A DNA stretch of 64,000 nucleotides from Saprospiraceae bacterium (GCA_016719855.1 JADJYH010000047.1:24756-88755), one strand, 5' to 3'; shown: positions 19,537 through 29,987, counted from the stretch's first letter. Program-made: numbers and translations. Notes: generated by a model from the letters alone, not told the origin.

Positions 19537-21654
19537 ATGAGCTATCCTCGAATCATTTCCCAATCGCTGAATATCCCCATAAAAAGGTAGAAAACACCAT
19601 TGACCTGTTGGCCGAAGGTGCAACCATTCCCTTCATCGCCCGCTATCGGAAGGAAGTCACTGGTTCGCTGGACGAAGTGCAACTCGCTGATATTCAGCAA
19701 GAACTGAAAAAACTGATAGAACTGGACAAGCGCCGAGAAACCGTGCTGCACACCATCGAGGAACTGGGAAAATGACGCCCGAACTCCGCTCCCGCATCGA
19801 AAACTGCTGGGACCCCATCGAGTTGGAGGACATCTATTTGCCCTACAAACCCAAACGCAAAACCCGGGCTAGCATGGCCCGTGAAAAAGGGCTTGAACCA
19901 TTAGCCACCATCATTTTTGAACAAAAAAATCAAAACGCCGAGCAACTCGCCAAACAATATCTGACCGAAGATGTGCCCACCCTCGAAGATGCCTTGCAAG
20001 GAGCACGTGACATCATCGCCGAGTGGATAAACGAGGACGAGCAAGTGCGCCAAAAGGTGCGATATGCATTTCGCAAAGGCGCTCAAATCTCCTCAAAACT
20101 CGTGCGGGGCAAGGAAGAAGAGGCCGCCAAGTACCAAGATTATTTTGCTTTTTCGGAGCCTTTGAAAAACTGCCCTTCGCACCGCCTGCTGGCCATGCGG
20201 CGTGGTGAGGACGAAGGCCTGCTGCGAATTAGCATCGAGCCGGAAGCCGAGGAAGTGCTGTACCGCCTCGAACAATTCCTGCTCCGTGGCAACGGCGATG
20301 CCACCAAGCAGGTGAAGGAAGCACTCCACGACTGCTACGACCGGCTGCTTTCGCCGAGCATCGAAACGGAATTTCGGAACGAAGCCAAGGAAAAAGCAGA
20401 CACAGAGGCCATCAACATCTTCGTGGACAACCTCCGTCAACTGCTGCTGGCCCCGCCGCTCGGCCAGTTTCGGGTGATGGGCATTGACCCAGGTTTTCGC
20501 ACAGGCTGCAAGGTGGTCATGCTCAACGAGTTCGGTGACTTGCTGCACAACACCGTCATTTACCCGCACCCGCCCAACTCGGATGAGTACATGGCCCGCC
20601 GCATCTTGCAGGACAACGTGGAAAAGTACCGCATCACGGCCATTGCCATCGGCAACGGTACGGCGGGGCGTGAAACGATGGATTTGTGCAAGGACATCGT
20701 GTTTAGCCACCCAGTCAATATTTTCATGGTCAGCGAGGCAGGAGCCTCGATTTACTCGGCATCAGAGGTTGCCCGGGAGGAGTTCCCTGACCTCGACTTG
20801 ACGGTGCGGGGCGCCATTTCCATCGGCAGGCGGCTGATGGACCCTCTGGCCGAACTGGTGAAACTCGACCCAAAAAGCATCGGCGTCGGGCAGTACCAGC
20901 ACGACGTGAACCAAGTGAAACTAAAGGAAAGCCTCGACCGAACGGTGGAAAGTTGCGTAAACGCGGTGGGCATCAACCTCAACACTGCCAGCAAACACCT
21001 GCTCAATTATGTCTCAGGCTTGGGGCCTACGCTGGCGCAGAACATCGTGAAATACCGCACCGAGAACGGCCAATTTGAGTCCAGGCAACAACTGAAAAAA
21101 GTAGCCCGAATGGGCGAAAAGGCCTTCGAGCAGTGCGCTGGCTTCCTCCGAATCAGGAGCGCAGAAAACCCACTGGACAACTCCGCCGTACACCCAGAGA
21201 GCTATGGCATCGTGGAAAAATGGCCAAGGATCTCGGCGTGAAAGTGCCGGATTTGGTGGCCGATGCCGCATTGCGCCAGCAAATTGACCCAAAAAAATAT
21301 GTCACCGAAAAAGTGGGACTTCCCACGCTCACCGACATCCTCAAAGAACTCGAAAAGCCCGGCCTCGACCCACGTGGGGAAGCCAAGTCCTTTTCGTTCG
21401 CCAACGTCCACAGGGTCGAAGACCTGACGGTGGGCATGGTGCTGCCGGGCATCATCACCAACGTGACAGCGTTCGGTGCCTTCGTGGACATCGGGGTGAA
21501 ACAAGATGGGCTGGTGCATATTTCGCAGCTTTCCAACAAGTATGTCCGCAACCCCTCCGATGTGGTTTTCTTGAACCAAGAGGTGAATGTGCGGGTAGTG
21601 GAAGTTGACCTGAAACGCAAACGTATTCAATTGACAATGAAGGATTTATCGTAA
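19537..21654 (+). CDS. tex: Tex-family RNA-binding transcription accessory protein (three frameshifts)
   Basis: One tex gene is read in four pieces. Starting at ATG 19537 (MSYPRIISQSLNIPIK), one A added at the A5 run 19581-19585 continues to VENTIDLLAEGATIPFIARY. One A added at 19769-19772 joins EELGK to MTPELRSRIENCWDP, and one A added at 21216-21220 joins GIVEK to MAKDLGVKVPDLV. The corrected protein has about 706 residues: Tex N-terminal helices, a YqgF/RNase H-like domain (VMGIDPGFRTGCKVV), the helix-hairpin-helix region (LNTASKHLLNYVSGLGPT) and a C-terminal S1 RNA-binding domain (VGMVLPGIITNVTAFGAFVD). It binds nucleic acid in the cytoplasm and affects transcription. All three breaks are homopolymer deletions. 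Confidence 0.9.
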
Positions 21655-21657
21655 AGA

Positions 21658-21728
21658 TTGTTGAATTGTTTTATGGTTGAATTGTTGTCGTGTATGGGTA
21701 ACAATTCAACCATAAAACAATTCAACAA
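21658..21728. repeat. 29-bp-stem perfect palindrome after tex
   Basis: Arms 21658-21686 and 21700-21728 are perfectly complementary over 29 bp with a 13-base loop. The arms are made of TTGTTGAATTGTT-like AT-rich words. It starts 4 bp after the tex stop and ends 15 bp before the TPR gene. There is no T-run, so a simple terminator is not certain. Confidence 0.88.
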
Positions 21729-21742
21729 CATAGCAATCAAAC

Positions 21743-22066
21743 ATGAACGACTCCCCCCGCCTCCAGCAATTGCTCCAATTTCATTCGGAAAACCCGAACG
21801 ATGCCTTCCTCCTTTTTGCACTCGGCAAGGAGCACGAGAAGCTGGGCAATATGGAAATGGCGCTTGATTATTACCAAAAAATAGTGGCTGCCACGCCCGA
21901 TTATGTCGGTGTTTACTACCATTTGGGAAAATTGTTGGAAAAAACAGACAACCCAGCCCAAGCCCTTGAAACCTATAAATCCGGGATGGCCATCGCCCAA
22001 AAAATTGGCGACAAACATGCCCTCAGCGAACTGGCCGAAGCCAAGCTCGAACTCGACGACGAATGA
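21743..22066 (+). CDS. Small TPR-repeat protein
   Basis: This 107-residue soluble protein consists of about two and a half tetratricopeptide repeats. Examples are AFLLFALGKEHEKLGNMEMALDYYQKI and VYYHLGKLLEKTDNPAQALETYKSGM, split here only by function: the A-L-G-x-Y-x positions fit the TPR consensus. No signal peptide is seen. TPRs mediate protein-protein contacts, and the partner is unknown. It lies between tex and a YheT-type hydrolase on the same strand, with palindromes on both sides that may insulate or process the transcript. Confidence 0.85.
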   Translation: MNDSPRLQQLLQFHSENPNDAFLLFALGKEHEKLGNMEMALDYYQKIVAATPDYVGVYYHLGKLLEKTDNPAQALETYKSGMAIAQKIGDKHALSELAEAKLELDDE

Positions 22067-22159
22067 GAAAACGGTTTAAGGTTTTGGGTCTCAGGTTTCA
22101 AGGGGCAACCTGAACCACAACCCTGAAACCCAAAACCAAAACCTTAAACCTGAACCCGT

Positions 22160-23125
22160 TTGCCACTAATTCCACATTCCACCTACCGCCGATCGCCCCT
22201 CCTGTTGAACGGTCATTTCGAAACGATTGCGCCCAATGTACTGCGCAAAGTGAAAGGAATCGACTACGAACGGGAACGCATCACCCTACCAGATGGCGAC
22301 TTCCTCGACCTTGATTGGCTCGACCGGGGCAGCCGAAAACTAGTGGTACTAACGCATGGATTGGAGGGTGATAGCAGTCGAACTTACGTGCTGGGCATGG
22401 CCCGCATTTTCCACCAAAACGGCTGGGACGTGCTGGCCTGGAACTGCCGCTCCTGCTCCGGCGAAATTAACCGTGCCCAACGCATGTACCACCACGGCGA
22501 CATCGAAGACATTGGCCAGGTAATGGACCATGCATTGCACCGGAAAAACTACGAAACCGTGGTGATGAGCGGCTTCAGCATGGGCGCAAACATCACGATG
22601 AAGTACCTCGGCGTTCATGGAAAAAATGTGCCCGAACCTGTGCGGGCTGCCGTGGTTTTCTCCGCTCCGACCGACTTGCGGGCTGGTGCCGAAATTCTTG
22701 ACCATGCCTCCAACATTATCTACCGCAAGCGGTTCTTGTTTTACCTCAAACAAAAAATGGTGCTGAAAAACGGCCAGTACCCCGGTGTGATAGACCTCGA
22801 AAATTTCAAAAAAATCAAGGTTTGGCGAGACTTTGACGAGTACTTTTCTGCCCCGCTAAACAGCTTTCGTGACGCCGCCGATTTTTACGAAAAAGCCTCT
22901 GCCAAAAACTTCATGGCAGGTATTGCCACCCCCACCCTGCTCGTCCAGGCCCTCAACGACCCCATCCTACCGCCGTCGTGTTACCCAAAGGATTTGTGCC
23001 AAAAACACCCACACCTCCACCTCGAAATGCCAGACCACGGCGGCCATGTCGGCTTCTGGAAACCGGGCAAGGAGTTTGCGTGGTCGGAGGAGCGGGCGCT
23101 GGACTTCGTGAAACAAAATTCATAG
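22160..23125 (+). CDS. YheT-family alpha/beta hydrolase
   Basis: This 321-residue protein starts at TTG 22160 with PLIPHSTYRRSPLLLNGHFETI, the usual YheT opening; no in-frame ATG gives a better N-terminus. It has the alpha/beta hydrolase fold with oxyanion region VVLTHGLEGDS, nucleophile elbow GFSMGAN (Ser nucleophile, about residue 142), acid in LNDPILP and catalytic His near the end in PDHGGHVGFW. The ESTERASE/YheT family is poorly defined in substrate. It is cytoplasmic or membrane-associated. Between it and the TPR gene (22076-22150) lies another imperfect AT/GT-word palindrome. Confidence 0.9.
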   Translation: MPLIPHSTYRRSPLLLNGHFETIAPNVLRKVKGIDYERERITLPDGDFLDLDWLDRGSRKLVVLTHGLEGDSSRTYVLGMARIFHQNGWDVLAWNCRSCSGEINRAQRMYHHGDIEDIGQVMDHALHRKNYETVVMSGFSMGANITMKYLGVHGKNVPEPVRAAVVFSAPTDLRAGAEILDHASNIIYRKRFLFYLKQKMVLKNGQYPGVIDLENFKKIKVWRDFDEYFSAPLNSFRDAADFYEKASAKNFMAGIATPTLLVQALNDPILPPSCYPKDLCQKHPHLHLEMPDHGGHVGFWKPGKEFAWSEERALDFVKQNS

Positions 23126-23187
23126 CTGCCTCAAATTGCAGGTACGAAAAACTGGTTTTTAATCAGTTTTTATGTCGTTCAGTTGTC

Positions 23188-23278
23188 GTCGCTTTTGTCA
23201 TGGCTGAAGGCCACCTCTGCGTCATCTTTTACTGCCTTGCAAGACGCAGAGGTGGCCTTCAGCCATGACAAAAGCGAC
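23188..23278. repeat. 36-bp-stem perfect palindrome
   Basis: Arms 23188-23223 and 23243-23278 are complementary over 36 bp with a 19-base loop. It lies between the YheT gene and the EEP phosphatase gene. The stem is GC-moderate and has no T-run. Confidence 0.92.
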
Positions 23279-23346
23279 TTGAACCTAGACCAATTTTTTG
23301 GCAAGTTTAACTCCACAAGCCAACTAAGTTTTTTCAAAAAGTATTG

Positions 23347-25108
23347 ATGAAAAATACCCATTCCCCTTGGCTGGCCGCAGCAACGTTGGCCCTTTTCCCA
23401 CTTCACTTTGTTGCTGCGCAAACCCTTCCCATCGCCATTGACGGTCAGTTCAACGACTGGACTTCCCAGGCCATCAGCCTCGAAGACGCTGGCGGTGCTG
23501 GCACTGGCTCCGACCTGCTCCGAATGTCCGTCGCCAACGACGAGAACTACCTGTTCATCCGCTTCGAGATTGACCAGGAGGTGGTGCTGACGGACAACAA
23601 CGACCTGACCCTGTTTCTTGATGGCGACCACAATCAGCTCACGGGCAAGTCCATCAACGGCATCGGGGCAGAACTTGAACTTCGCTTCGGTGACCGGGAT
23701 GGTGTTTTTTACCACGGCAATTCGCAGTGGTACATTGACCTCTCCGACGTCAAGTTCCATCACCTGCCCACGTTCAGCGACAAGGTTTTCGAGCTGGCCA
23801 TTGGGCGGGACGTGCTGCCCGATGGCGTCTTCCCGCTCTTCACGGGCAATGTAATCCGGCTGTACTTCCAGAACGGCACCGCTGGCGACAAGATGCCAAA
23901 CGCTGGGCAGACTTTTGATTTCACGTTCGACAGCGACCCTGCACCACCCTTCCAAGCCATTGATTTACAGAAACTTAGCTCCGACCACCTTCGGATACTC
24001 ACTTGGAACACCCTTTACGATGGGCTGCTCGACATCATCCGAAAGCCGCATTTTCAGCGGGTGCTGGCGGCACTGCAACCCGACATCGTCACCTTCAACG
24101 AGTGCTGGGACATGACCGCCGGACAGGCCGCTACGTTCATGAACACGGCCGTGCCACTCGGCAATTTCCAAAGCTGGAACGGCGTGAAATTAGAAGACGG
24201 CAACATCACCGTCAGCCGATACCCGATTTTGCAAAGCTGGAACATTTACCCCGGACACCGCCTCACCGCTTCGCTGATTGACCTGCCTGACGCCCAATTT
24301 GACAAAGATATTTTGGTGGTAAACGGCCACCTGCGCTGCTGCTCCGCCAACAGCGAGCGACAACTGGAGGCCGATGCATTCGCCAAGTTCATCCCCAGAC
24401 GCCACCAGCCCCGGCGGTGTGATTGACCTGCAGGAAGCCACGCCGTTCGTCCTCTCCGGCGACATGAACCTGGTCGGCTGGCAGCAACAGTACACTACGC
24501 TAACCACTGGCGACATTGTGAACACTACTTCCTTTGGCAACGGCGGCCCCCTCGACTGGGACGGCTCCAACCTCCTCGATGTGCTGGCCCTGCAATCCGA
24601 CCAGCGCATGGCCTACACCTGGCACGAAGCAGGCAGCCAATACCCGCCCTCCCGCCTCGACTTCCATATCTGCTCCAACAGTGTGTTGGAAGTGAAAAAA
24701 GCGTTCAGCCTGCAATCGGAAATCATGTCGCAAGCCCGCCTCGATGCCTTCGGTTTGTACCAAAACGATACCGGCTCGGCTTCTGACCATTTGCCGAAGG
24801 TGACGGATTTTGTGGTGAAGCCGTTGACGGGTGCAGCGGTTGTCGAAAGTCCAGCGATGCAATTAAGTATTTCGCCCAACCCAGCGAAGGAGGTGATGAC
24901 GATAACCTGGTTAAACCCAACTGCTTTGACAAACACGACCTTCAGGCTTTTCAATTCCACTGGTCAGGCAGTGCGGCAATGGGAACTTTCGTTGGGGCAG
25001 CAGGAGCAGGTGTTTCCCCTAGCTGGCTTGGCAGATGGGATTTACTTTTGGAACGTGAAGAGTGAGGAGAAGCAATTGGGCAGTGGGGAGTTAACCATTA
25101 TAAAATAG
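23347..25108 (+). CDS. Secreted endonuclease/exonuclease/phosphatase-family protein with T9SS tail (one frameshift)
   Basis: The protein begins at ATG 23347 with a signal peptide ending FVAAQ. An N-terminal CBM9/DOMON-like beta-sandwich (about 28-195) is followed by an EEP domain: LRILTWNTLYDG, PDIVTFNECWD, NGHLRCCS, LSGDMNLVGW, and SASDHLPKVTDF with catalytic Asp-His. The C-terminal T9SS type A domain has SISPNPAKEVMTITW. The frame breaks at C4 24393-24396: removing one C joins FAKFIP to DATSPGGVIDL. The corrected product is about 587 residues. EEP enzymes cleave phosphodiesters in nucleic acids or phospholipids; the substrate is unknown. It is probably a surface or secreted enzyme for phosphate or nucleic acid scavenging. 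Confidence 0.88.
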
Positions 25109-25121
25109 TCAAACCCAAAAA

Positions 25122-25159
25122 AAAAAAGCGGGCGGAAACTCATTCCCGCCCGCTTTTTT
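25122..25159. terminator. Bidirectional terminator between convergent genes
   Basis: An 8-bp GC stem GCGGGCGG/CCGCCCGC (25128-25135 with 25146-25153) is flanked by A7 on the left and T6 on the right. It can therefore terminate both the EEP gene (+) and the YfhO-like gene (-). Confidence 0.93.
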
Positions 25160-25174
25160 AGTTATCGAACCAAC

Positions 25175-27708
25175 TCATTTTTTCTTCTTGGCCTCCGTCT
25201 TCGCCTTCGGCGCTGCCGCCCGTTCCCGATGCCTATCGGAAGTCCCCGCTACCGTAACTGGCAAATTCCCCGCCGCTGGCAGCTCGTATTTTCTGGAGAA
25301 CCAAACGATACCCCAGATGGCCAAACCTATGACCAGCAAAGCGGCAATCAGCGCAATCATCTCGCCGGTATGGTAGGATTTTGGGGAGAAGACCATCTTC
25401 ACTTCGTGCTGTCCGGCAGGGAGTTTCGCACCCCTAAGCAGGAAGTTACACTTTGTGAAATCGTCCGTTTTTTGGCCGTCGAGGTACATGCTCCAGCCCT
25501 TGGTAGTTGGGTAGTACACCTCCGAGAACACGGCAAACTGGTCGCTGGCTGCCGAGTACGAATAAACCATCGTGTCGGGGTGGTAGTGGGTCAGCTTGAT
25601 GGTGGCCGTGCTGTCGAAGCTGGGGGTGAAGCCCTTGAGGTTGCCAGCGAACGCCTCCTGCACCACGGCTTGTTCCTTCGGCTTGAGGTCGGCGAGGGCG
25701 TCAATTTCGGCATCGCCATTGGCCACCGTTTTTATTTCCTTGACAAACCACGCATTGCCGCAGGCGCTGGGGTTGGTCAGTGCTTTGTCTTGCTGGTTGA
25801 TGAAATACTTGGCGTTCAACATGCCGTAAACATGCTGGTTGGTGGCGGGGTCGCTCAGGTAGCGCTCGATGACCTCCTGGTAGCGCATCAGCTTGGCGGC
25901 GTGGTAGCCCCCGACGCTCTGGTGGTGGTAGCCCGTGAAGGCATTGGAAAACGGCGACGCTCGCCTGAAATCTGCCACCCGGAAATGAGGGTCTTTGTCC
26001 TTCAAAATCTCCTCGTCCGCAGCAGTGGGTGCTTTCAGCGAGTTCTTTTGGCTTTGGTCAATGAAGTCCTCGGAAGTGAGCATCCGTGCGCCGACGCCCC
26101 AAATGTCAATCACGGCCAGCAGGCCAATGCCGATGACAAGCGCCACCGGGGCGAAGCTTTTTTTCACCCAAAACCAAAGGAGTCCGAATGCCAGTCCGAC
26201 AAAGAGGAAAGAGCGCAGCACGTCCGCTCGGAGCAGTGCAGCACGGTCTTCGGCGAGGGCATCGGCGAGGGCTTTGGGCAGTTGCTCACCGGGTTTCTGG
26301 TAGTCGAAGCCAAGGCTGAGAAGGAAGGCGATGAGGAGCAGCCCGCCCGTCACCGCTCCGCCCAGCAGCAGTCCATTCAGCCGTTGTTTTTGGTCAATAC
26401 CTTTGTCCAAAAACGCCTGCAAGCCGAGGATGCCGAAGGCCACGACAAGCATGTTGCCCAAAATGAGGAACATCTTGGGGTCACGGAACTTGTTGAACAT
26501 CGGGAAATAGTCGAACATCAGATAGTTGAAAGCCGGGAAGTTGCTACCCCACGATACCATGATGGCCAGCACCAAGGTGCCGAGCACGTACCAGCGTATC
26601 GGTTTTTTCACCAAAAACATGCCCATAAAAAACAGCAGCGTGAACTCCACACCAATGTACACGCCACCGCCCACGAACGGCTGTCCGCCCCAATAATGGG
26701 TTGATTTTTGAGCGTACTGCATGGCTTCTTCCGAGTTTTTCATGTTGCGCAGGGCGGCAATGGTGGCGCTGTTGGGATCGCTGGCAAAACCGATGGAACT
26801 GCTGCCACCGAGGTAGTTTGGGATGAGCAGGTTCCAGGTTTCCTTGACGCCGTAGCTGTACTGGAAGGCGTAGGTTTTGGAAAGTCCACCGCCTTCTTCG
26901 GCGGTGGAGCCGCTGCTGTCGTCCTTTTTGGTCAGCTCCGATTTCCCCCGGATGGTCTCGTCAGCGTATTCCTTGGTGGTCATCAGGCGGCTGGCGTTGG
27001 TGCCAACGGCCAGCAGCACGGCCACAACGGACACGGCAGCAGCCGTCCAAAAGCGGGGCATCCAGCCGTTCTTGGCGGCGTCAAAGAGGTAAACGACGCC
27101 GAAAATGAGCAGGGATAGGAAGAGGTAGTAGGTGATTTGGACGTGGTTGGCGTAAATCTGGAGCGCCATGAAGAGCGCCGTGAGGCCGCCGCCGAGCCAA
27201 TATTTGCCCCTAAAACTAAGTATCAAGCCTGCCAAAATGGGGGCGCTGTAAGCTGCCGCAATGATTTTGGTGGAGTGCCCGGCCTGCACGAGATCCATGT
27301 GATTGGCTGCCAAGCCAAAGCCGATGGCACCGATGACGCTCAACCGCCAATCCACGTTCAGCACGACCAGCAGTAGGTAAACGCCAAGCATCATCAGCAG
27401 TATGCCCGTGTGAGGCGGCGCCATGTCGTTGCCGAGGAGAAAAATCTTCTGGACGTATTTTATCGGGTTTGAAGTCGGGTAAAGTATCTGATAAGTAGGC
27501 ATTCCGGAGAAAGCGGCGTTGGTCCAAAGCGGGTACTCGCCGGTTTTTGCCGCTACTTTTCGGCTTTCGCCCTGCATGCCCAAAGCTTGCAGGTTGTCAC
27601 CCTGTTGCAGGGATTTGCCTCAAATACAATAGGAGCGAAGCGTGCGAACGCCACGATGAGCAGTACAAAGAAGGCGATGATATGAGGGACGATTTTTTTG
27701 AAATCCAT
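25175..27708 (-). CDS. YfhO-like polytopic membrane protein (one frameshift near N-terminus)
   Basis: The main frame gives 802 residues, but the true N-terminus is upstream. From ATG 27708 (MDFKKIVPHIIAFFVLLIVA) one G added at 27619-27620 joins VFEGKSLQQGDNLQALG to GMQGESRKVA. The corrected protein is about 844 residues. It has about a dozen hydrophobic helices (LLMMLGVYLLLVVLNV, YYLFLSLLIFGVVYLFDAA and others), a large extracytoplasmic part (about 560-740) and a basic tail ending KTEAKKKK. The fold resembles the YfhO/GT-C membrane glycosyltransferase-like group common in Bacteroidota. Its substrate is unknown. The tail gene segment contains the TCCCGATGCCTATCGGA palindromic word. Confidence 0.82.
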
Positions 27709-27814
27709 TGTTTTTCCGTGATTCGTGACAAGTGATTAGTGAATTGCGCCAAAGGTAAAGAAACTTGGAAAAAGCAATGAATAAAGCCATGTGTCTTGTT
27801 TGTGCCAGCAAAAA

Positions 27815-27862
27815 CAAAAGCCCTTGAGCCGAACTGGCCAAGGGCTTTTGTTTAATTTTTTT
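27815..27862. terminator. Terminator-like hairpin, both orientations
   Basis: A perfect 12-bp stem CAAAAGCCCTTG/CAAGGGCTTTTG (27815-27826 with 27839-27850) is followed by a long T-run on the plus strand. On the minus strand a T5 follows. It could end transcription from the di-haem peroxidase side. Confidence 0.7.
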
Positions 27863-28003
27863 TTTTTTTATTGGAAAAATGGAAGATTTCAAAAGAGGTG
27901 AGGAAGTGTGATAATATTGATGAAAGGTTGTAACCACCTTTTCATAGCCAAGAAATTGGTAAGGTTACACCCGAGACCGTGACAAAGCATCAGGTAAAGC
28001 AAA

Positions 28004-28294
28004 TAGAATGGGGAAAGGCAAAATAGTCTACCTGGGCAAGTGGATGTATAAGCTGGAAATAGTGTTTTAATGGATAAAGCAATAAATCAGTTTTGGGAAA
28101 AAGGTGAACAGATTTGATTGCCGTCTGAATACGTGCTGGTTACGAAAAAACCATTTTCGCACTTAGAATGAACCTACAATTTTAAGCGTCTCCTTATTTG
28201 ACAAAACCCCTGTAAATCAACTACTTATGAAACAACAGCTACAAAAAAAATACGGACTCTCAAACAATTGACATTGTGGGAGTTATAACCGGAC
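28004..28294 (+). mobile_element. Relic of the 3' end of an IS4-like element
   Basis: The stretch aligns by eye with the last ~370 bases of the element at 62.7-64.0 kb. Shared words include GATTGCCGTCTG, ACGTGCTGGTT, TTTAAGCGTCTC, TTATTTGACAAAACCCCTG, and the terminal repeat TAACCGGAC (28286-28294). Small deletions and stops destroy the transposase frame. The right end stops 15 bp before the stop codon of the peroxidase gene, which remains intact. Confidence 0.85.
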
Positions 28295-28308
28295 ACTACT
28301 GGCCTAAA

Positions 28309-29703
28309 TCATTGAATGACAATGCGTTGAGTGGACATCCTGTCGCCTTTTCGGATTTCGAGCTGGTAAACGCCTGGGCTGAGTTGGCCCCGCTCGATGG
28401 TTGCCGTTTTTTTGACATTGCGGAGAGTCCGCAACACGTGACCCGATAGGTTGGTGATTCGGATTTCAAACTCGCCGCTTCCGCTCAATTCTACCAGCGT
28501 TTCGGCAGCAAATGGGTTAGGGTAAACAACGATTTTTTCATCCAAAGCCAATATCCCAACTGAATTAACTTCTTGGAATGGGTCGGACCATTTAACGTCT
28601 GTGGTCAGTGATTCGCTAGTCAAAGTCTGCAAAAATGCTTTTAGTTCAGCTTTTTGGCTTGCTGTAAAATGAAAACCAGTCGGATCAGTCAGCATCCAGT
28701 TCATATCGCTGAATGGGTGCGGCTGAAGTTCCTCACTGTAGAATTCTATAACCTCATCAATGGTTTCAAAACGGCCATCGTGCATGTACGGTGCGGTTAG
28801 CGAAATATTACGAAGACTAGGGCTTTTGAATTTGCCATTGTCACTTTCAACACCAGTTACGGCTTGGTATCCTATGTCAGCACAAACAATGTCCAACCCA
28901 TTGTTCATCGGAAAAATAGGCGTAAAGCTGGAAGAAATGTGGCAAATCTGCCCGCAAGAACTTTCAAAGACCATTGCTCCAGCTGCTTCTTGCGAGGTAT
29001 AAGTGGACAATCCCGTTTGTACCTTGTCAAACTTGCTGTCAAAAACTGACATGGAGCGAATGAACTCGGCGAGGGCTATTCCGATACGTTCGGGGGTGAT
29101 TTGGCTGGTGCCGAAAGCTTGTTGAAACAGTTCGGGGTAATAGGTCGTGTTGTTGAGTTTTTCAATTAGCACAGGCATGTCCTTACCGAGTTCCCCTTGG
29201 TGCAGGATAGGTTGTAGCACCATCTGGGCCAAGTCAGGTTCTCTGCAATCCCAAAAAAGTGGAGGGAAAGGTTCACCCGTATTAAAATCGGTCTGCCAAG
29301 CCAAATCATTGAGGTTTGGGCTGTTTCTAGTGGTCAGCGTGCCATTTATGCCTTCGCTAAATTGGACGTTGTCCGCAAAAGCAAATGCCTGCTTGTGGCA
29401 AGAAGCGCAAGCGACGTCATTCGACGACGAGAGTTTTTTGTCGTAAAAAAGCACCCTCCCCAAGGTTGCGCCATCAGGCGAAATGAGGCTGTTGATAACA
29501 CTTGAGTCTGTAAAATCCCAAGAACCGAAGATTATGTGCTCAGGAAATGCGATGTCATAATTATACGGGGTTTCAGGTAAGACGGGCTCCAGCGGGTCGA
29601 GCAAACCTACAAATGACTTGGTTGATTTGACAATGTCTGGCAGGTTTGCCGAAGTGAAGAGAATTGCTGCGGTGAGCAGAACGAGAAAATACTGTTTTTT
29701 CAT
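28309..29703 (-). CDS. Di-haem cytochrome c peroxidase (MauG family) with T9SS tail
   Basis: The protein has 464 residues from ATG 29703, which puts the signal peptide MKKQYFLVLLTAAILF first (ATG 29745 would add 14 residues). It has two c-type haem domains. The first haem motif is CASCH (C-x2-C-H). The second is CGQICH, a C-x3-C-H spacing, confirmed in the DNA (TGC GGG CAG ATT TGC CAC). NISLTAPYMHDGRFETIDEVIEFY is the conserved distal block. A T9SS type A domain (VVYPNPFAAETLVEL) ends it. It probably reduces peroxide or oxidises a substrate at the cell surface. The 3' end abuts an IS relic but is whole. Confidence 0.9.
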   Translation of the reverse strand: MKKQYFLVLLTAAILFTSANLPDIVKSTKSFVGLLDPLEPVLPETPYNYDIAFPEHIIFGSWDFTDSSVINSLISPDGATLGRVLFYDKKLSSSNDVACASCHKQAFAFADNVQFSEGINGTLTTRNSPNLNDLAWQTDFNTGEPFPPLFWDCREPDLAQMVLQPILHQGELGKDMPVLIEKLNNTTYYPELFQQAFGTSQITPERIGIALAEFIRSMSVFDSKFDKVQTGLSTYTSQEAAGAMVFESSCGQICHISSSFTPIFPMNNGLDIVCADIGYQAVTGVESDNGKFKSPSLRNISLTAPYMHDGRFETIDEVIEFYSEELQPHPFSDMNWMLTDPTGFHFTASQKAELKAFLQTLTSESLTTDVKWSDPFQEVNSVGILALDEKIVVYPNPFAAETLVELSGSGEFEIRITNLSGHVLRTLRNVKKTATIERGQLSPGVYQLEIRKGDRMSTQRIVIQ

Positions 29704-29947
29704 AAAGAGGGAATTTAAGTGAGAAAACTTGTTGCCGGCCAACAATTTAGTGCAAAATTCATTGTAGGCAAAACAATTATTATGGATTGCAATCCAATTG
29801 TCATCAAAATGATTTTTTTAGGTCAATGAGTCAGGATTTGTAAAAATCCGGAGCGAAATCGCGTGCAATTTCTAAAGGTTGAAATAAACCACTAAAATGA
29901 AGATGCTGCATGAACCAATATTTTGCTAAAATCAGGTTTCTAAAACC

Positions 29948-29955
29948 TAATTTTG
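29948..29955 (+). promoter_or_regulatory. Candidate -7 element of hutI
   Basis: TAATTTTG matches TAnnTTTG, with a TTTG 22 bases upstream (29922-29925). Transcription would start near 29962, supporting the ATG at 29988 over the earlier in-frame ATG at 29910. Confidence 0.4.
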
Positions 29956-29987
29956 CATCAATAATTTATACCTCATCAATAACTGAA

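Larger units (their letters stand above)
27709..28308. other. Intergenic: hairpin plus IS relic
   Basis: No intact gene is seen. It contains a terminator-like hairpin (27815-27850) and a decayed 3' end of the same IS element found at 62.7-64.0 kb (about 28004-28294). The rest is AT-rich and unassigned. Confidence 0.6.

Noticed and set aside
23179..23955. A 258-codon frame on the minus strand
   Set aside because: It is opposite the secreted EEP phosphatase and reads through the 36-bp palindrome. Its product is Val/His-rich without family features, as expected for an antisense shadow.
25229..26704. A 491-codon open frame on the plus strand
   Set aside because: It lies entirely opposite the YfhO-like membrane protein gene, whose helices and family blocks are clear. 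The plus-strand product has no domain, signal or plausible start context.
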